A stretch of DNA of 64,000 bases from Polytrichum commune (lineage: Eukaryota; Streptophyta; Polytrichopsida; Polytrichales; Polytrichaceae). Positions 53,521 to 64,000 of the stretch are shown one piece after another (the first letter of the stretch is position 1; each line of letters begins with the position of its first letter). Position numbers and translations under genes: made by a program. A model generated the notes under the pieces. The model saw only the letters and a program-made list of their open reading frames with translations, was not told the origin of the DNA and did no database searches. Where the stretch lies: assembly GCA_950295325.1 (NCBI GenBank), contig OX485806.1:20398001-20462000 (forward strand). The letters run 5' to 3'.

Positions 53521-55350
53521 AATTTGTCACAACTTGCTATTCGTGGAAGAAGGTGCGATGTCATTGACAAATTGAGCTCATGACCATGCGCTGCTCGATT
53601 ATGAGTGATTTTCAACTCGAGTAGGTGAATGACTCGCTGCTCCTTCCCTGTAGCTTGTTGTTCAAGCTCCTCTCCTTGGTTCTCTGGTGTAGATGATGGT
53701 GCCTCTGTTGTTAGCGTCCTGAATCGGACACTTGTTATTTTGGCTCTTGATTTTCAGCGGTATATAATCAGTCTACTTTGGTGGGTGAGAAATACATGGT
53801 GATGTTTGGGTTTGATGGAACGTTCTCTTGGATGCCTCTCGGCCTTACAAGGAGCAGGCTTGACTGAAGGAGAGTTGCCGAGACCGCAGTGGAGGAGTGG
53901 GCGAGACCGGAATGCAATTTGTAGATGTGACTTATGATTTTCATGTGACTAAAAGGATGGCATGAAAGATGCAAATGAACTTCTATGATGAATGTACTTC
54001 TTTATTAGGCCATAGTCTTTGCACGTGTATCACTGGATTTGGTTAACATATCCATAAGAGCATTGTATCTTAAGTCAATCAAATTAAGGAAAACCGAAAC
54101 AAGAGAAATATGGATAAAGGAACCAAGACTATGGACTCTTAGCGTGAACGGTCATCTGGCCTATTGTCTCATGCAAGAGATACTCGATACTTGCAATCGG
54201 AGGTGTCCATGTAAAAAGACTATGGTTTGACATGTCAATTAAAATAAGAGGTAAGGAAGGGTGGGTACCCTACGTGGATGACTACTGCATTTTCAAGTTA
54301 CACTAAAGAGGATAATTAACACAAGATTATTGACAACACGAATGTGATTTTGGCTTTGGTAAAGAGACAAAAATGGGATACTTTATGCAAGACTATTGAA
54401 AAATGCACCGCACAAGGTCCAATGAAAATGAACTCAGTGCCAGACTATTGCATAGGTGAATAATGTGAGATTGAGTGGCTGTCAAATGCATGTATTATGA
54501 TCGAGGGACTTCAAACCCTTGTCCTTGAAGGAATATATGAATTGTCAATCAACATCCTAAAAAACATGAAGTAAACTTATTTGAAACACCTAGATGATGG
54601 ACAATCATCTTCAAAATCTTCCCTGAGTGTTACCTTGGGTTTCTTTCTATCCAAAATCTACACTACACTCCATAATTAGGAGTTCTATCCATTGAGCTAT
54701 GACACGCTTCATTTTTGTGGGCGAGGTGGGAAACTTAGGAGGGGGCATGTGGTTGTGAGGTGCCAACCAACTTGTATGGTGGGTATTCTACAGTGAAAAG
54801 CCAATTCGGCAACATTTTTTACCTTTCCCCTGACCACTTTAGAGACATGACGCATTGTTGGCATTAAACTTGATTTTCATTGGCAAATGACCCATCTAGA
54901 ATTTGCTATGATGTCGTCCACTTACACAACATTGAATAATAAAACACGCCTATAACACCAGATTGAGAAGCGAAGAATCTTTGGTTCCCTAGCCTAGATC
55001 AACACCTTCCTTAACTACAATTTCAACGATTTCATATCCTTTGGTCCTTTTTTTTCTTTTCTTTTTGTTGGCACGTCCTAATTTGTAGTTGCTAACACAC
55101 TCAAACTTCTATGGCTTGGATTCCGCATAGCTAGAGGTCTCCACATTAGCCTCATTTACCTTAGTCCATAAAGGATCTCAATGTGAGAGAGGGCACTAAA
55201 AGTAGAATAACATAAACAATCTCCCATTGCTCATTAGTCACTCATTGAACCTATGCGGTGGAAGGTGTCCGTGGTGAGTAGGGAAATTTAAAGGACTCTC
55301 GAGCATGCACAACACAAAATAGAGCATGCACAACACAATATTTTGCTCAA
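53521..55350. other. Gene-free stretch
   Basis: 53.5-53.95 kb is moderately GC-rich without a decisive frame. The remainder is AT-rich and unrecognised. Confidence 0.35.
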
Positions 55351-55570
55351 AGAGAGGGAATTGTCGAATTTGAGTGTATGCCTCACTTATCCAACAAAGA
55401 AGTCTAAAATAGTGTGCGATCCAAAGGTTACTTATTGGAATTGCAAGCTTCAAAGATCCCCAAATCATTATAGTCAAAATCATTTGAGATGAATCAACCA
55501 CAAGCCTATATGGTTCAAGTTCTTCTGTTGGATGGATGAGAGGTACGCTAGTATGCGATAACTCCCTCTC
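55350..55570. repeat. Fragment of dispersed family I
   Basis: Its end (about 55476-55570) matches 41760-41855 ('atcatttgagatgaat.aaccacaagcctat.tggttcaagtt', 'gttggatggatgagagg.ac', 'ataactccctctc'). Its start resembles 40915-41000 ('catgcacaaca.' excepted). A 25-base direct repeat 'gagcatgcacaacacaa' lies at 55300 and 55323. Confidence 0.55.
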
Positions 55571-57065
55571 CCAAGTCGGTTACTCATAAAAGTTAGAAAA
55601 CCACATGTGAACAAATATAGGGCACCTTTTATTTATTTTATGAGGTATTTGTTTGAACATTTTTGAGGAAAACAAACCCCGAATAAAATGTGAAACTCAT
55701 GTGTAAAAAAAAACACAGGGGTCAAATTATTGCTCATAGTTTCTTAAATTTTGAAAATAAAAAAGGGAGGAAATTACATCTACATGTGACAATTGCTTCT
55801 ATGTACGCAGGTATATTCAAATGAAAATAGTTCATTTCTATCCGCTATCATGGATGACTTTGTAAGACATGTTTCTTCCTTGTCATTTACAAGGCTCGTG
55901 CCTCTATGTTTTTGTGGTCTAACGTTCTCTTTCCCATGGCGCTATGCGTTTCTGCAGTGAAGTTGAATGCAGCTTATAGGGGTCAGGAGGTTTTTTTAAC
56001 AAACACACCCCTCAGTAAATTCAATGCACAATTTGTTTTAATCAACTGCACAATATCATTAAATAAATAAATTCATAATTGAAGGGGTCCCATGCACCAA
56101 ACTATCACCCATTTAATTACCTTCTAAAAGCATGCCATACATGAACACACGCTAAGTGACCGCCAGGGTTCCCTCTTGGTGTTCTACACCAAATTTTAAA
56201 CTAATAAAGTAGTGAGCTTAGGCCAAATACTTTCTAAGAAGGTTACTAACGTATGACGCTTCTAGACGTGCATTCTAAATGAACAGATGTGATACATTTT
56301 AGAAGATGTCGACCACTTTACAATCGATGCTTGTTTTAGGCTCACGAACCTTTATTGGGTCTCTTTGGATTTAAGACACACAATTTCTATGCACCAAACA
56401 ACACGCAATAATCCAAATGTAAATAAATAAATTACTAGCTATAGAACCACTCATTACGCATCCACTAGGAAAGTGAAAACATATTGAACTATTCTAAAAG
56501 CTTTTTAAACTTAGGTTGTCGACGCTCCCACTCCAAAAATGACATCAAAGACCCATTAATTCAGCGGTAGGACCCATTGAAAAAGTAACGGCCCTCAAGC
56601 TATAGGTGAATTGTTTTTACTAGAGCTCCTTCATTCTTTTAATGAAAGAAAGACCATGAAGCTACCAACCTCACTTTGTCACATAATATGCTTCACATCA
56701 ATGTGAAGAGATTTGGTTAAAAAATCCCCTACTTAATTAGTTTATAGTTGACTCATCCCCAACCGGATCCCCCTACTCAAAGAAAGTAATTTAGAGTCAA
56801 CTAAGGTCTTAAGTTAGAAACTACGACCTCTAAGTTAAACGATTCCGGTGATTCTCATGCGGCATGTCGGGAAGCCATAGCCTTACTTTTTGTATGAAAT
56901 ACAATTTAAACATATATACTTCCATTGACTCCCTACGTGTGTGAACGGGTCTACAGTGGAGTATGTACGAAATCGGAGATCCTCTTACTATTTACAAGGT
57001 TAAATTATCATCTCTTTAGTACACCATTAGAAAAAAAAATAAAAAAAATTGCATATCAGCTCCAC
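55571..57065. other. Gene-free AT-rich stretch with a family I fragment
   Basis: About 56455-56640 is related to 4370-4500 and 42345-42450 ('gaaagtgaaaacatattgaact', 'ctcc.aaaaatgacatcaaagaccc', 'tactagagctccttcatt'). No gene is seen. Confidence 0.4.
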
Positions 57066-57485
57066 TACACCGTTTATGGTATTTAGTGTCACATGCGTAA
57101 TAGTGTCATGTACCATGTTTTGAGGTGTATGATAAGTTACACGAATGACCAATAACTTCATTATTAGTGTCACCCTCATGACACTTGGTGTTCAAGTGCG
57201 CTTACTAATCTTGCTGCACATTGAAATGAGAACATATGACATTTGTAATTAGTTTGCTCAACGATATCTTCCTTTGCATACTAAAACATGTGACTATCAT
57301 CTGAAATGTCTCAATACGCAATGCTAATGTCATAATGTAAATAACTTTCACTTTGAAAGAATTACTTATGTTGACGAATAGTATTGTATTGGCAAATAGC
57401 GGACGTGACACTTTGCAACCTAGAGGGATCTAGTTTAGGCCCTTCGCAAATGATGTATGTGACACTAAATACCATAAACGGTGTA
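57066..57485. mobile_element. MITE with perfect 29-bp terminal inverted repeats
   Basis: The left end 57066-57094 begins TACACCGTTTATGGTATTTA and continues GTGTCACAT. The right end 57457-57485 is its exact inverse complement. The 420-bp interior has no open frame above about 70 codons. Perfect ends in a window where other elements are strongly worn suggest that this copy is comparatively young. The ends share 'TATTTAGTGTCAC' with the family C and F elements. Confidence 0.85.
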
Positions 57486-58590
57486 TTGGTCCTTGTGTTT
57501 CTACTTGTTTAAAGATCACTATGGACATTGTTGAGTTTGGGTTTTGGGTGCCTAAGGGCATCTCCACCATCATCATCACATCTTCCTCCAAGTCTTACTC
57601 CAAAATGTGCAGTAGTTTGTGGAATGTTAAGTGAATTAGGAGGCCTAACCTTTTTGCTTTTTGTTTTTTTGGCACAAATTGAAAATTCAATTGCAATAAG
57701 AACCCAAAATACAAGCAACCCGGCCGAAACTAGGAGGCCTAACCTTTACATGCTACAGCGAAATCTTTTCAAACCGCCTAAAACACAATTGTCCGATTCA
57801 ACAACTCATTAAAGAAAACCGGCACCTCTTATGGTAAATATGGATGGCATTTTTGTAACGTTAGGATAGTCCACACATTTTTTTCAGTTGTCCACTTGTC
57901 CAAAATTAGGAGATTACAACGTGAATGTGTACATTGGTATGATCATGTATATGTGATTGCCCGGACAAAATTTCACCTCTGCCTTTGGAATTTAAATTAT
58001 CATGGTAGAACACCACGATTACAACACTAATTGTTACCTTTTGTATAATATCATAATCCTTAAATGTATTAGGCAATTAACATGTGTGATCTTATCAACA
58101 AATTGAATTGTGTAAGGGTAATATATATCATGTTTGAATCACGGCGTGATGTACCACTAAGGACTAAATAAGGAGTCCTCACATTTCAAAAAGATCCTTG
58201 TTCAACAATATTAATGATTATAGTTACCAACCATAAATCAAATTTGATGACCATAAATACAATTATACTATGTCTTGATTATAAACCAACGCAAAGTTTA
58301 AAAACAAAGCTTGATACCTATTCAAAGGAGTGTCAAGGACTGTGGGAAAAGGGCATTGTGACTTTATTTTGGTACACCTTATCATGGTTGGACCCAATGT
58401 GAGGAGAGTACTTCCAAACATTAGAAGATATTGGACTAGAATAGATAACCCTCTATATTGCCACATCAAAAGAACTTTCCCTCTTTGTTTTGATCCCTCT
58501 AAATTTACTATGGCTAATATGAAGGAAGAAATGCAAGTGGGTGAAGTAGTGATTATTATGCCTCCACTTCCTTTTAAAGTACATTGTTAT
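57486..58590. other. Gene-free stretch
   Basis: 57890-58000 is related to 12495-12600 ('aatgtgtacattggtatgatca', 'gattgcccggaca', 'ttt.gga.tt.aa'), a small dispersed repeat. The 94-codon forward frame at 57528-57812 and the 104-codon frame at 58330-58644 have no recognisable motif; the second overlaps a MITE end. Confidence 0.4.
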
Positions 58591-58595
58591 GGTCC

Positions 58596-58768
58596 TCACT
58601 ATCACTTACTATTTGGAGTTACCAATGCTATAAATTTCTGCTAAGAATATAAGTTATTTATGTTGGATAATGTTCATGCAACCTATTTGATCTTTGTTGA
58701 TAAGGAAAAATGAAATGTATTGCAAGAAGTTATAGCATCATGAAATTCCAAACAATAAGTGTCACTAA
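58596..58768. mobile_element. Hairpin MITE family F, copy 4
   Basis: Left 'ctatcacttactatttggagttaccaatgctata' pairs with right 'tatagcatcatgaaattccaaacaataagtgtcacta' in inverse. About 170 bp, the same ends as 17647 and 18579. Confidence 0.65.
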
Positions 58769-58784
58769 ATGCACACTAAACTCC

Positions 58785-59115
58785 GAAATATCACACTATA
58801 TCACATGGTATTAAGGAGTTATGTAGTGTTAACATGGATGCACAATAAAAGAGAATTAGTGTAGCATGTGACATTATGGAATAACACAAAGTCAACATTG
58901 CAAGAATGACATAACTAAAATGATGACAACGTGATGCATGCAAGAGTGCAATTTGAATTCTTTGGTGGTTTGTTTTAATGTCACAACACATGATATATGC
59001 GAAATATGATAACAAGGAGTGAGATTTGAACTGAGAACACCCTTTCCCTAGGGTTTCAGGATATAAGAGAAGGAGTGACAATAAGGAGGTTGATATTACG
59101 TAGTTTAGAGTGTAC
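58785..59115. repeat. Dispersed repeat family D, copy 2
   Basis: Colinear with 14650-15120 through the landmarks listed there. It lacks about 130 bp of the middle of copy 1. It lies directly beside family F copy 4. Confidence 0.65.
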
Positions 59116-59339
59116 CATAAACGATGTAGTGGTGGAGGGAGACATGGTGGCAATGGTGGAGATACCCTCATGTGTTACAACAAGCACAAGTTGTGATGTA
59201 ACTTAATGGAACTTTATAGTTTATGCAACCCTAGGGAGCAAGCATGGTTAGTCATACAAAAAAAATGCACCAGTACACTAAGACCATAATTTTTTTGGTC
59301 AAATGCCTAAAAGTAGAAACAAAGTGTTAATTTTTTTTC

Positions 59340-59860
59340 ATGGCACCCTTTATTGTTGTGTTAAGTACTCCAATATAGAATATCAAGATGAGCTCTTCAA
59401 ATTTTATCATTAAAATACTGCTCAAAAGATGAGGAATACATATGGTTTTGGGCATAGATTTCATGACCTTAAATACTTTGAAGTTTTTTTTTTTTTCATA
59501 TTCCTTGAATTCATTATAAACTTGAGGGCGCCGTTATAAAAACTTGTAGAAAAACATCAATGCAATGTAATCTTATCCTATTTTTTAATTTTTTTCTAAG
59601 ACAATTATGTGTTCAATATACCTACTTGCACACTACTTGCATCCTTTTAAAAGAATGTAGACTTTTCTTGGGAAAAAAATTTCAACATAAATCCCTTGGC
59701 TTTGTAGAAAAATGTGTTTCTCAAATGTTTAAGATTTTTCCTTCACAAGATTCAAAGTTAGTATATAGTTTTAAATTACTTTCACTTAAATCTATGCAAG
59801 GTAATGGAGTTGTGTACTTGGCCGTGCTTGTGAATCCTACCTCTTTACTATGACATGTTT
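59340..59860 (-). repeat. Dispersed repeat family J, copy 2 (inverted)
   Basis: The reverse complement of 7750-8245 with several indels. A T run at 59487-59499 corresponds to the A run in copy 1. The 97-codon forward frame here is not preserved in the other copy. Confidence 0.7.
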
Positions 59861-60059
59861 GGGAAACAAGAAAACCATTGTGTTATCAAGGTGTCACATA
59901 TTCAATATAATGACAAATTGGGCCTCTTTGTCATACTAACGAGGTAACTTTATGAAAACATACATCAGATTTTTTCCACGTATACAAAATAAATATTCTT
60001 TCAAGTGTCTTTACAAATACAAATTTCTCTCATGAAATTTGTGTAGACATGAAGAAGGA

Positions 60060-60500
60060 ATCAATAATCCATTGACGTTGCCGCTTCAAACTAGCAACAT
60101 AAATCTTATTGAGCTTCTCCAATATGGCATGTAGTTTCATTACATCTACGGGAGTAAACTCTAATAAGTTGTCCATAGAAAAATGTAGCTAGCAATTGAG
60201 CATGATGTCGAGCATCTACTAGTTTCAGAATAGGTGGAGGTCTCTCATCAACATCTGAAACATCCAAGGGCTTTGTATGAAGATCAAACACTAGGTGGTT
60301 GTATTCTCTATCTCAAGGCCATGTCAACCAACTCTGACATGCAATAATGAACTTCAACGATGTCTTCACCTTTCATTATCTTATAATCTTCAAATGCCAT
60401 CTCATATTGTCCAAGCTACAATTTTGATGTGAGGAGTGCCAAATCTTCAGACTCCTTGGCCAATCTCGACTTTTCTCTCTAGTCCTCATTAGCAACGTTT
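60060..60500 (-). pseudogene. Degraded coding relic with coiled-coil character
   Basis: On the - strand, from about 60500 down to 60310, one register reads REKSRLAKESEDLALLTSKL, a stop, LGQYEMAFEDYKIMKGEDIV and HYCMSELVDMALR, a stop, then RIQPPSV. After a frame change it continues PLDVSDVDERPPPILKLVD and HHAQLLATFFYGQLI. The heptad-like spacing of Leu and charged residues and the natural residue mix suggest a former protein broken by two stops and at least one frameshift. It may be the tail of a gag-like element protein. I cannot name it. Confidence 0.35.
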
Positions 60501-60599
60501 GCACTCCAATCGTGCGGAAAATTTCATGGTTTTCTCCAATAGTTTCGGAGAAACTGTGGATCCACATATGTCCAAACCTAATGCTCTTAGGTCCCAAGT

Positions 60600-61343
60600 T
60601 TCAAGCTCATTTTACAGTTTAATTAATATTATCCACATTTCATATGTGAAAGTTACATAACTATAAATATTAAATTCATAATCATATGTAGAACCCGCCA
60701 TATATGCATTTAAACCTCTATAATATGACATGTTGGGGGTGCAAAGTATCGTATTAACAATGCCACGATCATATCATTAAGGTAGATTTCAACTACACTA
60801 GGAAGTTTGGCTTACAAAATTTGTGTCTTTATATTTAGGTTGTCGTATTATGTGTTATCGAGTGTCGTATTAAAGAGGTCCGACTGTACTCTCATAAACA
60901 CCCAAGCAGTAAAGACGGAAAGAGTTAATGAAGTTTGGATTTGGAAGGGCCTAATGTAGGCCTTGTATTAGAAAGACAAAGTTCTATCGTGATTGGTGGG
61001 TTTGTCATTCTTTGGATTGCACTTACCCCTTGGCAATCAACTGCTAATCCCGGCTCTACTAGATAAGGTCTCACGGTTGGGATTAATAAGGGAGGAGTAC
61101 CTTAAACCGAGAAGTTAAAGTATTTGGCATACATGTGGCAGCCATATGAACCAAACAAAAATATTCCTTAAGAGTAGAAAAGAACGAGAACATGTCATCA
61201 AGGCCATTAAGGGGTCTCGATGCTCACATGGTGAACATTCTCAAAGCACTATGTACTTATTGTGCAAGATTTCGAGGGTGTTGGTTTTGGGTGTTGTCTT
61301 GGTTTAAGGTGGCCCTTACCTTAAAAGTTGACATTTGTCTAAG
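60600..61343. other. Gene-free AT-rich stretch
   Basis: No recognisable motif. The 68-codon forward frame at 61192-61398 runs into a MITE end. Confidence 0.35.
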
Positions 61344-61652
61344 TACACTAAACATGATATTTAGTGTCACCAATTCTAATTGTCTTGCTCAATACTAATT
61401 GTAAACCATGGTGTGTAGTGTCACCAACACTAAATGTTAACCCAACATTATTCGTCATTTGTTGTAGATTTTTTTGGGGGATTATATATAGATGTATGGT
61501 GTTGCAATTATTGTCACTTACCAAGTGATTTTGCATCTAAATTTCAATCGTCCATGACAATATTTGTTCACTTATACATAAGAAGTGTTGTACGAAAAGT
61601 TACCGTAGTGACATAAAATACATTATGACACTAAATATCATAATTAGTGTAG
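61344..61652. mobile_element. Hairpin MITE family C, copy 2
   Basis: The left end TACACTAAACATGATATTTA and the inverted right end TACACTAATTATGATATTTA continue GTGTCA. About 309 bp. The interior is colinear with 5868-6230 but lacks the 60-base insertion and has a 25-base addition near 61375-61395. Confidence 0.72.
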
Positions 61653-62863
61653 TTCAAGGCCTTTCTTAACTAAGGTAGAGGGTTCTAAAATCAACACCTA
61701 TAAATGCCTCCCAATCACCAATACTCTACTAGAGTGGAGATGCCTATAACTAATCACTTGAGACATTTTGCACCATATCTAGAGAAGTATAAGGCGGTGC
61801 AAAAATTTTCCATGTAGGAAGATATAAATCATGAGGATTGCAAAAAGAATCGGTAAGTTTATTCCTTACTTTGAAAGTAATGTGAATTGATTGAAGCCAA
61901 AAGTTAGCCCCAACATATTACCAATGTCTAGAGTATGTCATACCTACTCATTTTGATTCATTTGGGACAAATTCCTCCCCACTTTGGCTGTCAAAACCAT
62001 GGACATGTGTCATGGCATTATTGACTCCATGATGATACCATACCCGAAGTTGGAGGTGTAGATTTTCACATGTGGAATTTACATATCCACTAGAACATGT
62101 TGGCATCTACATTTCCTCTAACATTTGGTGGGCAAGTGGCCTACATGGAAAATAACCCTTTGAAACATTAAAATGTGGAACTTTATTACTAACAACCCAT
62201 GAAATGGAATTACCAAAATCAGTCCCATCATCATTGAAATTATGGCACCCTATAGATCTATGATGGGGTCTTGATCGGGAATAGGTTCCTCTATTCTACC
62301 TTCAACCGTTCCCCATGGAAAGAAGTGCCTCGGCCCACAAAGTGACAGGTTTAGGTGTCATTAGTGGCACCACCACATACCGGCCTCCACTAACTCCATA
62401 TAGGGTAGGTAAGGGGTTCACTTTATCTCGAATCTCTTCAAATGGGTTTAGGGTGGCTTGTCAATGCCTATTCTAGCCATTCTCTTCACATAGAGGAATG
62501 GCTCAAGCCCACAAAGCCAAGGGGGTCGGTTATGGGTAGCAAGGGAGAGTTCTACAACCGAACCGGGTGGGATCATGGAGGTGGCCATGTTAGGCTTTGA
62601 TCTAGCTTGGGTCTAGTACCCAACTCTGTTGTGTTGGTTCTAGGCAATCTTGTGTTGATTTTGGGCAAGGAAGGTGGGGGTCCTCATCATATGCAAGATT
62701 GTCATACACAGGGCTTAGGGATTGGTTTAAGGAAGCTAGTGGTTTTGAATTTGAATATTCATCAAATATTCAATTGAGGCTAAAAATATATTTATCTCTT
62801 TATACCTATGTTTCGCCCAAAGGCTAATATGAATAAAAATATGTATTATATCAACCATGTAGC
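61653..62863. other. Gene-free stretch with a worn family E end
   Basis: At about 62050-62160, 'cacatgtggaatttacatatccactaga' and 'ctaacatttggtgggcaagtggcctacatggaaaataaccc' resemble the ends of the family E Tourist MITE. The right end is the better preserved. No gene is seen; 62.2-62.7 kb is somewhat GC-richer without a decisive frame. Confidence 0.4.
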
Positions 62864-63794
62864 CATATATACCGTAGGTTCATAGCTGGTTCGACACAAA
62901 ATAATTCTAAAAATAGATGCCAAAATTTTGGAATATTATTGGCATTTTTTGCCGAATATAAAATTAATTATTTTTCAAAATTGCTGAAAAGTAAGAAATT
63001 TTTACTTCTCACTAAAGTTGTACTTATAGTGGAAGCATATGTGAATTTTGAAAGAGAGAAGGTGCTCCTTTTGTAATCAAGCTCACTTACATTAGTCCAC
63101 AAAGAATATGGGTTAAGAAGTAGCAAGACTCTAGGTGAGGCTTTTCAAATATGTTGTACACAAATTTTTGGAGTCCAATTGAGCATAGAAGATGAAGATT
63201 TATAGAATTTTGTCCAACTAACAAAAGTTGAGAAATCAATCCTTCTTCCACTTCCAACAAGTTTTGTGTCAAAATAAGTCTTTATGCAAAAGATATGGAC
63301 AAAACATTGCAGCTTCCATAACAGTTTTTTGGAGCTCATTTGTGCATAGAAGATCAACTTTTTTGGAATTTTGTTGGTCTAAGAAAAGTTTAGAAATCAA
63401 GTAATCTTTCACCTCCAACAAATTTTATGTCATTTGAAGACTCTATGCAAAAGTTATGCGTGTTATAAAAATGAAGTCTAACTCGGTGCTTCACCTCAAA
63501 GTTTACATATCCCATATGCATTGTTGAACACAACTCCACTCTACTTGCATAAAGCACAGAGCATTCTCAACTCTTTACTCACATCCTACTTGTCATTCAA
63601 TGCAAGAGAGATGTACAAGATATAAGCTTAAATAGAAAATTAAAAATGAATTTAAGCCAAATTTTTAAAAATTAAAAGAGAAAATTGCTGAAAATATGAA
63701 TATACTATTTTAAGGTGCCGAACCTACTTTTTGAACTTTAATTAATTATTCGGCTAACATGTGTCGAACCAGCTATGAACCTACGGTATATATG
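62864..63794. mobile_element. Element with perfect 34-bp terminal inverted repeats
   Basis: 62864-62897 (starting CATATATACCGTAGGTTCAT) is the exact inverse complement of 63761-63794. The similarity ends abruptly outside. The 931-bp interior is AT-rich and contains a diverged tandem duplication with a period of about 158 bp (63169-63325 and 63327-63475: 'tttttggag', 'gcatagaagat', 'gaattttgt', 'agaaatcaa', 'cctccaacaa.ttttatgtca' and 'tatgcaaaag'). No frame exceeds 70 codons, so it is non-autonomous. A TA-rich target site is possible, since the ends begin with TATATA. Confidence 0.8.
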
Positions 63795-64000
63795 CAATAG
63801 CTTAAAGTGTTGGTTTAAGCACCACAAAAATTGGTACATATTTGATCATCAACATGATCCCTAGCATGACTAGGACGGTGGACAAACAACAAGGGTACCT
63901 CCTAGGAAACTACATGTTTTACTATTCCCAAGTATGGGTTCCGGCATGCTATGGCAAAGAAGTCACATTTATGTGGTCCATTCGGCACAAGGTGGTAGCA
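63795..64000. other. Right edge of the window
   Basis: Nothing recognisable. Confidence 0.3.

Noticed and set aside
58330-58644. 104-codon forward frame as a gene
   Set aside because: Its end runs into MITE family F copy 4, and the residue pattern shows no motif.
1-64000. tRNA genes and CRISPR arrays
   Set aside because: No B-box-like GGTTCGANTCC with a matching A box or cloverleaf was seen; the direct repeats present are irregular and much longer than CRISPR repeats.

Overview
This window is nuclear DNA from a land plant. The evidence is a multi-exon gene of the DA1 ubiquitin-activated peptidase family (UIM-like motif, LIM fingers, HELMH peptidase), a DUF688 gene, Tourist-like MITEs with 3-bp TTA/TAA target duplications, telomere-like TTTAGGG boxes and a relic derived from 5S rRNA. 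I cannot place the lineage. The large genome feel, the dense old repeats and the loose DA1 similarity would fit a fern, bryophyte, lycophyte or gymnosperm as well as an angiosperm.

Layout. 1-18.8 kb has no credible gene. It is AT-rich intergenic DNA built from worn dispersed repeats: a 360-bp tandem duplication, Tourist MITEs, and several hairpin elements ending in TAGTGTCAC. 18.8-23.3 kb is a different kind of sequence that leads into the DA1 gene: a CpG-rich block, then a three-unit tandem array in which each unit carries its own CT microsatellite, then a second array of about four AT-rich units. 24.25-31.92 kb is the DA1-like gene on the + strand, with 11 coding exons, clean GT-AG boundaries and an unbroken frame of about 567 residues. 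Its introns hold copies of several repeat families and the 5S-derived relic. 34.4-35.7 kb is a coding-like stretch that I could not resolve. 35.68-38.59 kb is a 970-codon single-exon DUF688 gene on the - strand with a TATA box about 370 bp upstream. 39.2-42.9 kb consists of repeated intergenic segments and a LINE zinc-finger relic.

43.1-47.3 kb is the strangest part. It is saturated with the TCCGG/CCGGA word in both coding and non-coding DNA and contains a 690-codon - strand gene with its own TATA box and AATAAA signal, plus a 300-bp tandem duplication. Immediately next to it a pogo/Tigger-type DNA transposon (about 47.30-49.75 kb) has inserted. Its TIRs and all three catalytic aspartates are visible, but its single transposase frame is broken by exactly three premature stops, all explicable as C-to-T changes. 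49.8-64 kb returns to AT-rich repeat mosaic, with a second copy of the 3.7-kb Tourist MITE, a MITE with perfect 29-bp terminal inverted repeats, and at the right edge an element with perfect 34-bp inverted repeats.

The two cellular genes (DA1-like and DUF688) converge on 31.9-35.7 kb. Nothing in the sequence shows that they share a pathway. The remaining coding sequence belongs to, or is probably associated with, mobile elements. All coordinates, splice sites and repeat relations were read by eye; no search was run.
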